Shown here in pieces: positions 13,501 through 24,716 of a DNA stretch of 64,000 nt; within the stretch, counting starts at the first letter, position 1; every line of letters starts with the position of its first letter. The notes below the pieces were generated by a model, which saw nothing but the letters and a program-made list of their open reading frames with translations, was not told the origin of the DNA and did no database searches. Origin of the DNA: Varroa destructor (taxonomy: Eukaryota; Arthropoda; Arachnida; Mesostigmata; Varroidae); NCBI RefSeq assembly GCF_002443255.2, contig NW_019211456.1:45403955-45467954 (forward strand), given 5' to 3'. The translations under genes were made by a program, and so were the position numbers.

Positions 13501-15703
13501 TACACGTTTGCAATACCAGGCGTTTCTTCCCTTTTGTTTCAAAACAATGTCTTTCAAGTTTCTTAATTCTATCGATCAATAACGTTTAAGTAACACGCTA
13601 ATCTATCAACACAAAATTTGATGTAACATCATAAAGAATCAATCAGTTATTGTTTAGCGATTCGTACATAGATGCTATGAAGATCTCCCACCAGAGGTAA
13701 CGACCATGGCAACGAAAAACTCGTTTGTCCAGTGCAAGCCTAGAATTCGTCGAAGAAATACATCTCCAGTACAGACACTTATATTTTATACTAGATTATA
13801 ATTCACTCTATCGAACCGAAATGTTAAATGAAATAATATAGACATTTTGGCTTAATGTTTAAAACTACTTCAACCAGATAATAAAATGGCGTAAGCAGGT
13901 AAAACTTGAGTTTATCCGAAGCTAAAAAACCTTCCCTGTAAAACTTCAAGTCTATTAAAAGCAATTTAATTACTCAAACGGATAATAGTAATTTACCTTT
14001 AAGGGTTTCATAGGATTTGCTTTCAAACCCAGATCGAATGAATAAGAAAGAGATTTTGTTACGAATGTAAACACATGGATGAACATATTGTGACTGCGCA
14101 ATGCAGATGTAGATTGATTCATGAAAATGGCGGGCTGTTCGTAAGTGGTAGTGTCTCATTGTTTGAGTTAATATGCATTTTTATAAACGTTCGTTAGATC
14201 TGAAGTTTCTGTTTAAGTAATAACTTGAAGACCCTTCTTGGGGCCTTTCTTTGTTGTGTCCTGTTCAAATCTACAAGCGCGAGATTGCAGCGTTTATTTT
14301 TATCACTGTTGCTCAATTTTTTGCTTTCATCATTTAGTTAAGTACCGCCATTTTTGTTGTTGGCCATCTTACTAGTTTTCTGTTGCTTAGATTGTCTAGC
14401 GCAAGATTAATGGAGGCTACAGCCTTCAAATATTTTTTTCAGTTGCGAGTTTGCCCTTTTTCTTATGATTTCTCTGGAAAATGGCGAAGAAAAACAAGCT
14501 ATAGAGTCGTTAAAACACGGTCACTACTTATTGATTTCGCTTTTTGTTCAATGCCAGCGAGAACTTTTTCCACCAATAATATCCATAATAGCATACACAA
14601 GTTTCCTGTCTCTGCTAATTGCACGTTACGAGTACTTGCTTCGTGTATTCCGACAATGGCCATTACATCGACGCGATTGTTGATATCGCTGACGCCGCCA
14701 TCTTAGAATGTCGGACGTGTTTAAGTAACTGTTTCGATCGGCTACTTCGGCATTTCCTGCTCGTTGTCTACACACTGACGCGCACTTACTGTACATAAGT
14801 ATACGGTACTGTATTGGCATAAAAAGGAATTTTCCATTCGTTTCCTATATATATATATACACACATATATATATATATACATCTTCGTACGCGTTCGCCC
14901 GCTGTCCCCATGCAATGCTTGCCCGCTCGTTGCAGCACCTTGTTGCTAGCATCATGATCATCACAATCACGCTAATCGAACCACTATCTCGAGTCAATCC
15001 TCTGAAGCTTTTTTATATGCTTTGTGCCTGTTTGTTATATTCGTATTGTTTCGTCGATATGTGAATGTGTCTACCTGCGCTCGAGCGTATGTATCTGAGT
15101 GCCGCTATTTATGTAATATCTACGAAATGACTGCGGTTGTTCGGTTCGGTCCAGTCGTCGCAAAGCTCACTATAAATTTGCGTATGCTCGCGCGTGCATG
15201 TGTATGTCGGCTCAACGGTGTTTTCGGTTTACATTGTCGTACTATACCAACCAATAGACAGTCGCGTCATTGTTTATACACCGTATGAAATTCATCACTA
15301 CAATAACTGGGAGGTGTCACACAAAAAATGTATTGTAACATAACCACATACAGGCAGGCGGCTAGAGGCGTGAAAAACAGACAGACACTGAGACATACGC
15401 ACGCCGTTTATAGCTGACAATGAACGCTATTTAATGCCTAAATAACTTCTTTGTCCTAGCGTCCTAACTACTCAAAGCTCTACAACCATAGGAAGAAAGG
15501 AGGTCCCGCTAATTTCATCTCTGTCAATTTGTAAGTGTTGAGGTTTGTTACGGCATTTTTTGCATTGGAATATGGCCGAAATGATTCAATGTGACTGTAT
15601 AGACAGCGAACTGGCAAAACTTCATTACCCTATTGCCCATATATGCAGGTTAGCGTAGGGAAACTTCGTTCTTCGAGTGTATAGTTAGCTAGAGCTCAAT
15701 GTA

Positions 15704-15753
<50 letters not shown>

Positions 15754-18700
15754 CATCCATCGACAGTAAAATCAAGACGTCATTTTGCGATGCGCAACTG
15801 ACCAATACGCGTTAATGGAATATTATTAGTCGTCATTTTTGGCGGCAAGCCATCGTTAATGAGCGTTCAACTTGACTATCTGCTAGTGAGTAAACCTTAC
15901 CTCTCGCTTCTTTTTATTATAGCGGATAGATTTTGTTATCGTCTCTAATGTTCCTGATCGCGTATGTCTTGATATTGCACGAATGTTTGAAATACAAACA
16001 TCTACATAACAACTAATGAAAATAATAGCATTGGCATGCAAATACTTTGTAATGTATATGTCGAACTTGTAGCTTTATCTGATCTAGCCTGAATTCACCT
16101 ACTTTATCAGCCTATATTGGCTGAGTTGACACGCAATGGTGAGGAAATTATTTTCATTTAGGGTTCCTGGACGAGGAAAACGAGTAAACCTGCAACTTAC
16201 CTATCTCCTGACTCGTAGACGCTCTTCGGCTTTGTCCGCTTTTTGGTGATTAACGCAGTGAGATGTTGTCTGAATGTCTCCTCTGTCATGTTCTTTAGGA
16301 ACGTACTGACATGGGTTGTCATGAAATCTCGAATGCGAGTTTCAATCAGAGAGGTATTGTACGCCGATTCGACGAATACCGTAACACCTGAACGATATGA
16401 AAACAAACGAATTAGTGATAGCGACGATGAACCATTAGCAAATGACGAAAACGAGATTTGGAAAAATGTTTTTGTTTTTCGAGAAAAAGACGAGGCCACA
16501 TTGGTAGCGCATGCAGTTGTTATCATCGACATTAGCAACAACTGCAGCTGCCGTTTGATAAGCGCCTTTAAATCGTACATCTTTTAGAACTGCGGTCGAT
16601 GTACAGAGGATCGAGGGGCATCGGGAATACTTGTTGTTGCTGTTGTGCCAAAAACCATCACCATCATCGTCCTCTCTTGGTTCATTACGGGGGACATCTG
16701 GTCGACATCGGTTATAGTTCTGTGCCTGTAGAAGGGGACGCGTGGCTTGACCAATTTCGTGGCAGCTGCAGCGGCGCTGGCGACAGGACCAGCCGCCGTC
16801 AGCCGACATCATCAAGGAAAACGACGGCCGCGTGACAACAGACCCATCTGTATCATCATTATCATCAGTGACAACAACATTTTTATCAGCCTCGTCGCCG
16901 TCGGCATTAAGATCAACACGATCGTAGTCGCTGCTGCCGCATGTGCAGAGCTTCTACGTATCACCGTTTGTTCTCGTATATCGGCGCCGGCGTGACGAGT
17001 AGTTATGATACTACTACTGATGCTGCTACTGCAGCTGATAACGTATTACTTCGTCGCCTCAACGTTGTAAGTCTATGTATTTATGTGCTGTTTCCGCACT
17101 GGTGACTTATACAACGGTAGTTAGCATTGCAGAAGGTGGCTGCTTGTTCTATACCTTCGACATTAGCGCATCTAAATAGCTACCCGACTGCTGTTACTAC
17201 TGTGTAGCAAAGTTCTCCACTATACGTCGTCTCATGGGATTTGTATCGAGCATCTTACCAACGTTCCCTTTGAGGACCATCCTCCCGCTCAGAATAGATG
17301 CAAACAAACACAAACTCGCCTAGACACTTTTACCAACTTATAAATCTATATCATCACAATAGTCGTTTTGATATATTAGCTGAAGTATTAAACAGTTAGT
17401 TATAGGATTTTTTCTAATTGTTCCTAAACATTACTTTTGCTCAAAACCCCTTCTCGTCCATCTACCATGAGTCAGTCAGTCATCTTGCCCATTATGATTC
17501 TATAGCTTTTTAATAGATATTACTATGACAATGACCAGTATTAGAAGACGTTACTGTATTTGCGATTGCAATAATGATATCGTTGTCTTTATGCGCATAT
17601 AGCATCGTTCTTTATAATTAGTAGACGCCAGGATCTGGTAATTAGTATGGGATGAATAGGCAGAAAACACGGGGGTGGATATGTAAACTTGGAATAGTAT
17701 TAGGGGTCACGTATATTCATCTTCATTCAGTCACTCACAACCGCCTATGCAATACCCACATTGGCGGCCGTGTAGCTCGGCCAATTCGTCGTGTCCATGA
17801 CACGTCCTAACGGACAAATGCAGATAGGTCGCCATTCATAAATTGTCCCACCAAGAAACACAACAAGAAAGTAGTACGGCTATTACTTTCGCTTTTAGCG
17901 GCCGCCAATCACGCAAAAACACGCGCATATTTAGCGATCGGTTTTACTTCGTTTGCTTGTCGTTCTAAGACGCTATAATAAAACAAATGTGTATTTACCA
18001 AGAGAATACGAGGCATCTTGATAGTGAGAGCAATATATTTATTCAGACGAGCGGCTCACACTAATGTAACTATCTATCATGGTCTCCTCCCAGTTTGATA
18101 AAAATATATACTTTCATAAATCGTTCTGCATCAAGGCACTTGTTCTTCTGTGTGAGACGCTCGTTAATTGAGTGTCAGAAAAAAAAAACAAGACGCAACA
18201 CCATAGGGTAGCGGTCCGGTCCATATTTGCAGAAAAGCTGATAAAAAGCAAAACTTCTTTTAGCCTTATAGGCCTCGATCAGCCAGGCCTAGCACTAACA
18301 CTGATATAGGGACGAGAAAAGTATCATCTTTTCCTGGCTATCGATAGCATTACAAGGACGGGGCCTGAAAATTTAGCCGCTGTGGTTGTATATCAGCGGT
18401 GTAACACTGGCACTCGATACAATGTAACTGTATAACGGAGTGAAGTGAGGCGGATAACATCGATGAGGACTACAACCCAGCTACCAGAACGATCCGTTCG
18501 AAGGCGATGCGGCAAAAAAATAATTTAGTCATACAAGACTACGATTGTCCTTATATTGCACTTGTTGCCACAGAGCCAGCATATACCTCTCATTCCGCCT
18601 ATTTTCCTCATAGGCGTATTCGAAAACCGCTACAATTATTGCACGGGCAAGGTACTGGCTCAAAGAGATTTTAGCTTTTGCAACAAAGTTAGCTCCATAG

Positions 18701-21700
18701 CAAATCAATAAATGTTACGTTTGGTACATATTATATAACTTGTTTCATGGCGAAGTAGGATGCGGGTCCCCCTTTGTTCGCAATACGAACAATGTACAGC
18801 ACCTATAGTGTTGCTATACTCTAGCCTCAACTGACTGACTGAATTATTGATGCCCCTGGCCAATGTGAACAATGCGTTCTCATTTGGCTTGTCTTGACAG
18901 GACTTCGTTCACATCTACAATCTACTATCAAAGTTATTGGGTCTGTCATTTGCCCGCCGCATGTTTGACTCCAAAATATATGAGATTGACAAAACTTTTC
19001 CTTAGCCCGTAAGATAATACGTTTATTAAAGTGAACGGCCCCTAAAAGTATGAATAAATGCCACACAAGAAAATGCCTAGGTCAAATGTGTGTCCATTGT
19101 TCAAAGGACGCGCGCCCAATAAAGGCTCAAACAATGCGACTCGAATACTCCGGTACCTCGAATACTATCAGTAGATTTTATATCTCCTGAATATCGATAG
19201 CGTATGATAATCTATGTCGCTTGCTAATTTGAAAAGTTCCTCCTAATGGTGCAAGGCTGTCTTGTGGCACGAAGCGTTTTATACAGGAAGATCCGTTCAG
19301 GCGACATTTGGCATCATAGGTTGAAACATATTTGTCTAAGCAATCGAAATCGAATTAGTTATTTCCACAATGCTTGGCTTTCTTTTTACGTTGTTGTACA
19401 TAAAAGATGGCGGCCTACTATAAACCTAAACCCAGTCTACGGTCTCCAAGTGGACTATAGTTATGCCAATAGTTATAGTCAGCGTTGAGACGCAGAACAG
19501 ATCCTCCGTATGCTTAAGAATAATTGAGCAACTTAAGTTGCAGCGAATACAGATAGCGCTTGCTTAGAATAAAATGACTTTTTCAATAATACCTTTTTTA
19601 ATATAATAAAATAATAACACATTTTAATGTCATGCTGCTCGTTTGTCATGCGAACGCCTAATTAGAGATCATCATTACGTAAAAAGCGTCTCATAGAGAC
19701 TCGGACGATACAAACATGAGAATTCGGCCCCCTGACCGGCCTGTGCTGACTGTAGAAAAATAATTCACTGTACAGTTTACCTTGAACTTATATCTAACTT
19801 GCACACGCGTTTAGCTTGATCTAATTCCATTTAGCTGCTTTGCGTGCAATGCGAGCCTCTTCATCATTCCTCAAAGGGGAATTGGATTCAGTATACGCAC
19901 TACCCTACGCACACAAATGCGTATACTTAGCGATACCACGTGTCAAAATGGACTTCCCAACATTAAATCTGCTCACATAAAGCACACCGTTACACCAATC
20001 CTTCAAATGGATGTCCTTTCATTTCTAATCACAATAAGTAACAGAAACAGTTAGCATTGACTGTTATCTTGCCTTCTTACCATGCGTTTTGCTCCTACGT
20101 TCGTGTTGTACGCCAACGGAGTAACCCAGCTGCTGTGCGGTCCGAAGTACATTCGAGGTCTCTGCTGCAATCGCGTGCACGAAAAGCTCCGTGAGCACGA
20201 GATCGCGAGTCCTTTCCCGGCGGCCCATCTCGTAGTAAATGTATACAGAATTGAGCGTTTGCTCCTCGAAGTGTTCTTGGAAACGGTACAGCACTCCTCG
20301 TTCGAGCGAGTGTTCGCCGAGGGTCTTAATATCATCAAGTCGGGTTTGACTTTCTGATGGTAGAAAATAGATCATCACGTGGATACATTAGATAGATAAT
20401 TTTATATTCGACAAACAAAACAGAATGTGTATACATCATCAACAGACACGTTAATTATCTCCAATTAATGCTAATTAACGGATTCATTATTGTTGTCTTA
20501 GCCGCGTTATAATAACGATATCATCGAGAGAACATTTTTTTTGCCCCAGCCCCTATTGCCTCGTGTGATCGTCAAATAGCGACAATAATATATATAGAGT
20601 TGGTTGATACGTGCACGCATCCACTGTGTCATTATTTTAACCGTATCGGCGACCTGATTATAGTTAGGTCAGCAGCTTTTGTTTTCGGCTTTATTTACTG
20701 ATTATGAAAGATACGCAAGAACAAGAGGCAGTCGCTATTAGTGGATTAAAACAACTCCTTAGCGAATTTTGATGCTAGGAATATTGTATACATCTGTCCC
20801 CCTTGAAGAACAGTTACTGACTGACAAGCAATCAGAACGGATAGAATTTATCAGGTCTTCACAGGATTGTTCCTCGATTAATCCATATAGTTGTGCTGCT
20901 CGGATAAGACGAAGCAGGTGGCCGGGCATGGTAATGTGCATCTTCAAATGTATAGTTTTTATAGCATGTGAAATCATCGCTGATGCGTGAATGACGAGAA
21001 ACCGATGCAAAATCAGCATCAATCAAAGTTCTACATACATCGTTATGCACGGTCATGCCCGAACTGATTACTCTGTTCAGTACAGAAGCGTGTAGCGTGT
21101 GAGTAAAAATTTCGCTTACAGCTGAGTTCCACATTTGAATAATGAAGTTATTCTATAAACTCAACAAAGTATGAAACAAAATATCTTTTGCTGTTACTCC
21201 TAAAACCTTACCTAAACGACAGTCTGCCTAAACGACCTTCTTATCCTTACTCGTATAGGGTGTGTGTGTGCTTTGAAATCTGAATTGCTTATTGCTTAAC
21301 TGGGGAGGGCATTGCAAGTTATAGATAGCATTGCAGTAATTCTCCTCATATAACTTCAAAATGGATTCAAAATACTGTGTACTAGATTACACAGGCCGCA
21401 AGATGAGCTCACATTTGTTGTGAATAGTAACGAAGAATTAGCCAACAGTCCGCCTCGTATAGGGGCATTAATAACATAAATGAGATACGATTTGACATAT
21501 ATTTTCTCGTGAAGCGTATTGGTCAAAAAATGCATAAAAATTATTCAATATACGTGCCCTGCTGAAGATACTTTTCCACCGACTGAGCTAAATTTAACTA
21601 GTTAAATTTTAAACAGTCTATTAATATACCAAGTTTCCGGGATCGTATACGTAAAAAGGCGCTTTGTGTTATAATGAAATGCGAATTGACGTTAACTTGA

Positions 21701-24700
21701 AGAAACCAAGAGGAAGTTCTATAACATATTGTTACGACCACCATCGTGGGTTAGTTATTGGCGAATAAGCATTCTATATTAAAGATATTCTGCACAAACC
21801 AGTAGATAGATATCACGAGGTGCTGCGATTCATCCAATCTGAGGTCTTATGAAGAAGTTGTTTAAGTAGTTACTTAAATGCGCTGCGAAGCTCATGTTGA
21901 TGCTTTGCGTTGGGCAGAATTTTTTTTGTTTAATATTATACGCCCTGCTTCGATTTGCTGCGTTATTTCTGCTGAGCACAAAACATACCCTGGCACAATG
22001 ATTTATTTGTTAAATGAAAAATCTATCGGGAATATAATGATAGTGATAATATTAACTGAGAATCGCGATTTGTGGCCTGTTGTCGCTTGCCCTTCCCTCA
22101 CTGCTCTTGGTGCGTGTTGCACTGGAATGTAAAGTTTTCATACAGAATTAGGGCTGCTTAAGAGGCTGAGATATTTTCTTTTAATTTTCTAGGAGATGCT
22201 ACCTTTGAGAAAATCGTTGTTCTTACTATTGTTTTCATCAAGTTCGCGAACCGCATTCTAGACTTGAAACATGGCTATGGTAGGCCTAAGCTCTGGCGTC
22301 ACGATATCAGTATATCCATCAAGAGCATTGGTTTTTACTGACACCAGCAATTTGTTGCTGAGACAACACATGAACTTTTAATGCGGCGGGTAGGTCGGCA
22401 CTCACCTATAACTAGTTCCTTTGTCGAGTTGAGGACCCTATAAGCGTCTGCGCTCACAATATTCCCGTAGACATAAACTTCGGCAGCAAGATTCTGCTGA
22501 ATCTTCTTCAGAAGGTTTTTAGCGTCCTCTAAGGTACAGTGAATCATAGCAGTTTCCCTTTCGCGCCATCTTCTGCTTAGACCTTGATAGATGAGACGCC
22601 CTCGAATAAAGCTATGTACACTGGAACTTGTGCGCTCTGATACCTTGAGGTTTTTCAGCCAAGACTTTTTCGACAGCGCAAAGCACTCTTCGGTGAGGTT
22701 AAATGACATGAAATTGTTTAGTACGAGATGAGCCAACTCTGGCAGACGTTCATTATATCCTTGCACGGTAACCCGGAAGCCGCCTATGTCACTCTGGAAG
22801 TACGCCGCGAGACCACCAACGGCGGGTCCATACGCGGCCTCCTCAATACTTCGCTTGAAACAGTCTTCGATCAGAGCGACCCCGGTCCGAATTTTGTCCT
22901 CACGTATGGCGTTGGTGCGTAAATAGACTTCAGCCTTGGAACGCGGCGAATTAAATGTTGTGTCTTGGTAATACCAAAGTCGGAAATGATCTTCATCGAC
23001 CAATAAGGTGGGTGTGGAGTGCCAGTTGACGTCTTGATTGTGGATACTGAAGTTGCTTGGAATCCAGCGATTTTGTTCTGGATAGTGGAAGTCAGCATGG
23101 CCGTCCTTCGCTCTCTTCCAGTAGCTAATATTCTCAGATGGGATAGCGGAGATCGAAAATGCAGTGTTATAGAGTGGTTCCACCCTGTCGGTTGTACCGT
23201 TGAAGCGTGACGACGTCAGAAGAATTCGTAAATTATCTGGGGTTAACTTTTTGAGTATGACGCCCATCCACTCAGGCTCATAGTCGATTAGCAGGTAAGG
23301 CGCCGAAGCGATATCGGACAGGTTGTACTTTTCGATTAATTGTACCTGTGTAATCAGAGAAAACGAGGAGGTGAAACGATAATCAATTCTGAGAATCTGC
23401 TCCAACTCAGGTAAATAGTAATCCGGCAGAGGATTTGAACTAATAAAATCAATATACGAAAAGAAATGGCTAACAACGTCCTCCCAATGGTTGAAGCCTT
23501 TATCAGTCAGATCGAACCATGTGTAGAAAACACAGAAGCCTCGAATGCACTTCGTCCATGAGCCACTGCTTCGCATCCAGCCTTCCTTAATAAGTAGACG
23601 ATGCAGTCCGCCTTTATCCTTGTGCTCGAGCAACGATTTCAGTGGATAGAGCTGTTTGCTGACGTCGTGCAGGGCGAAGGATAAACTGAGACTGTGAGCC
23701 TCCGGCGTATCGGACACTCGTTTGATAATCATTCGATTGCTGTGCTTGAAGGGATGTTGGTGCCACGCTGCAGGTGGAACGCCCTTATCTGGAATATCGA
23801 TGAACTTTGAGACGGCCATCTTCTTGAGCTGCGACAATGACTCCTTACCCTGAATGCCTATGTGCATGATACCGGCAGAGTAATATTTGTCAAAGAATTT
23901 TCTCGCCTCATGAGCTAAGGTCGAGTTCATTCTCGTGGCTCCTTTGTGAAGGGTCTGCTGGTTGCCTACGCTGAATTTGTGGTAATCGTGCGATTGATCC
24001 GAAGTCACTTTGTCTAACTGAAGATTACGCCAGTGATCGCTCTTCAGTTCTCGTCTGTATTCCGTGTCGACAGCGTGCACTTCGCGGTTTGAGGATGACT
24101 GATGTATAAGTGGACTTTTGAACATATTACTGAGAATATCCATTGCGCCCTCTAGATAATCAGCCTCAACAGTGAAGTAATAGCATGTCGTGTCATCCTT
24201 TGTAAAGCCGTTATATGAACCTCCATGAGCGTACACGAACGTCTTAAGGGCGCCCTCCATAGGGTATTTCTTGCTGCCCATGAACAACATGTGTTCAGTG
24301 AAGTGTGCTAATCCTTGAATTTCCTCGGGATCGCTCATTGAGCCTACAAGGACGCAAACCATAGCCACTCCAGTTGGGGAATCAGGCTTTGATGCCAAAA
24401 GTACTCGCATTCCGTTTCGTAGATGCAATCCCATATAGTCACTTCGGTCAGCGATTGATTTTCGGGTGATGGGAATAGTCAGGACAACGTCGTTGCTTTG
24501 AAGCACAGTCAGTGCAGCGTAGACAATGATAGGTAATAGAGCGCATGCTGCAGCTAGCGCCAGCCAGTGAAAGGGGCGAAGGGTTCGGCCTCCGGTGGCA
24601 GTCATCGCTTTGTGCGCGAGCCTACTGGCGGCCTCGCACTCCGGCAGTTGGCCCGCGACCGTAGATCGTCCACTGGTACCAGTTCTTTTATTGTTGTTCG

Positions 24701-24716
24701 TGTTGTTCTCGTCCAT
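10259..24716 (-). CDS. Insulin-degrading-enzyme-like M16A zinc metalloprotease, membrane-anchored (complete, 4 coding exons)
   Basis: Joined exons are 24716-22406, 20353-20081, 16387-16201 and 10535-10259, giving 3,048 nt and 1,015 residues, close to the usual ~1,000 of insulysins. All junctions are GT-AG and phases agree (1, 1, 2). The inverted zinc motif HFTEH sits at residues 138-142 (His138, Glu141, His142), and the third ligand Glu219 lies in VDTEY, 77 residues on, the same spacing as in IDE. A GLAHFTEH-FMGS-KYP core, GNI, LRTAQQLGY (the Arg and Tyr that contact substrate in IDE) and NMTEETF follow in family order. Residues 51-72 form one hydrophobic segment after a basic, Asn-rich tail, which suggests a type II anchor. 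About ten N-x-S/T sequons follow it, so the catalytic part is probably extracellular or lumenal, where it would cleave short peptides. The start has a strong AAGATGG context and an in-frame TGA 21 nt upstream. It resembles IDE more than nardilysin (no acidic insert), but it may be a secretory paralogue rather than the cytosolic orthologue. Confidence 0.93.
14845..14879. repeat. (TA)n microsatellite interrupted by CACACA
   Basis: Two TA runs separated by a short AC run. Confidence 0.9.
15707..15751. repeat. (TA)n microsatellite
   Basis: About 45 bp of uninterrupted TA, the longest dinucleotide run in the window, inside M16 intron 3. Confidence 0.95.
16201..16387 (-). CDS. M16A protease coding exon 3
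   Basis: The exon is 187 nt. The acceptor is CGTTCAG and the donor is GTAAGT (complement of 16195-16200). The split Gly codon at its start joins exon 2 in phase. It encodes GVTVFVESAYNTS, then NMTEETFRQHLTAL, matching the IDE stretch GLRFIIQSE to DMTEEAFQKHIQAL. Confidence 0.9.
16388..20080 (-). other. M16 gene intron 2 (3.7 kb)
   Basis: Bounded by GTAAGA and CGTTCAG. A CpG- and trinucleotide-rich block at 16,600-17,070 ends, on the plus strand, at a canonical donor-like GTAAGT (17,068). It may be a promoter-like patch or antisense exon. The rest shows nothing recognisable. Confidence 0.85.
20081..20353 (-). CDS. M16A protease coding exon 2
   Basis: The exon is 273 nt, entered after the acceptor CTACCATCAG and left at donor GTAAGA (complement of 20075-20080). 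It completes a split Glu codon and encodes the segment with VYIYYEM and LRTAQQLGYSV, which matches the IDE region GIEIYYQ to LRTKEQLGYIV. The Arg and Tyr of this block are the residues known in IDE to hold the peptide substrate in the active site. Confidence 0.9.
20354..22405 (-). other. M16 gene intron 1 (2.05 kb)
   Basis: Bounded by GTGAGT and CTACCATCAG. It is AT-rich, with a perfect 20-bp palindrome at 21,590-21,609 centred on ACTAGT. Short overlapping open frames at 20,760-21,130 have no coding character. Confidence 0.85.
22406..24716 (-). CDS. M16A protease coding exon 1
   Basis: This exon is 2,311 nt and encodes residues 1-770 plus one base. It carries the cytosolic tail, the membrane segment, the zinc-binding domain and most of the second and third M16 domains. 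It ends in ATAG followed by the donor GTGAGT (complement of 22400-22405). Reading on past the donor reaches a stop at 22335, and that tail has no similarity to the family, so those residues are intron. Confidence 0.93.

Larger units (their letters stand above)
10536..16200 (-). other. M16 gene intron 3 (5.7 kb)
   Basis: Bounded by GTAAGT and TTTACAG. It contains AT repeats at 14,845-14,879 and 15,707-15,751. Three YY1-like GCCATnTT motifs occur at about 14,346, 14,362 and 14,696. No nested gene was recognised on either strand. Confidence 0.85.

Noticed and set aside
22335..22405. C-terminal extension of the M16 open frame past 22406
   Set aside because: A canonical GTGAGT donor interrupts a conserved region and exons 2-4 continue the family sequence in phase, so the tail is intron read-through.
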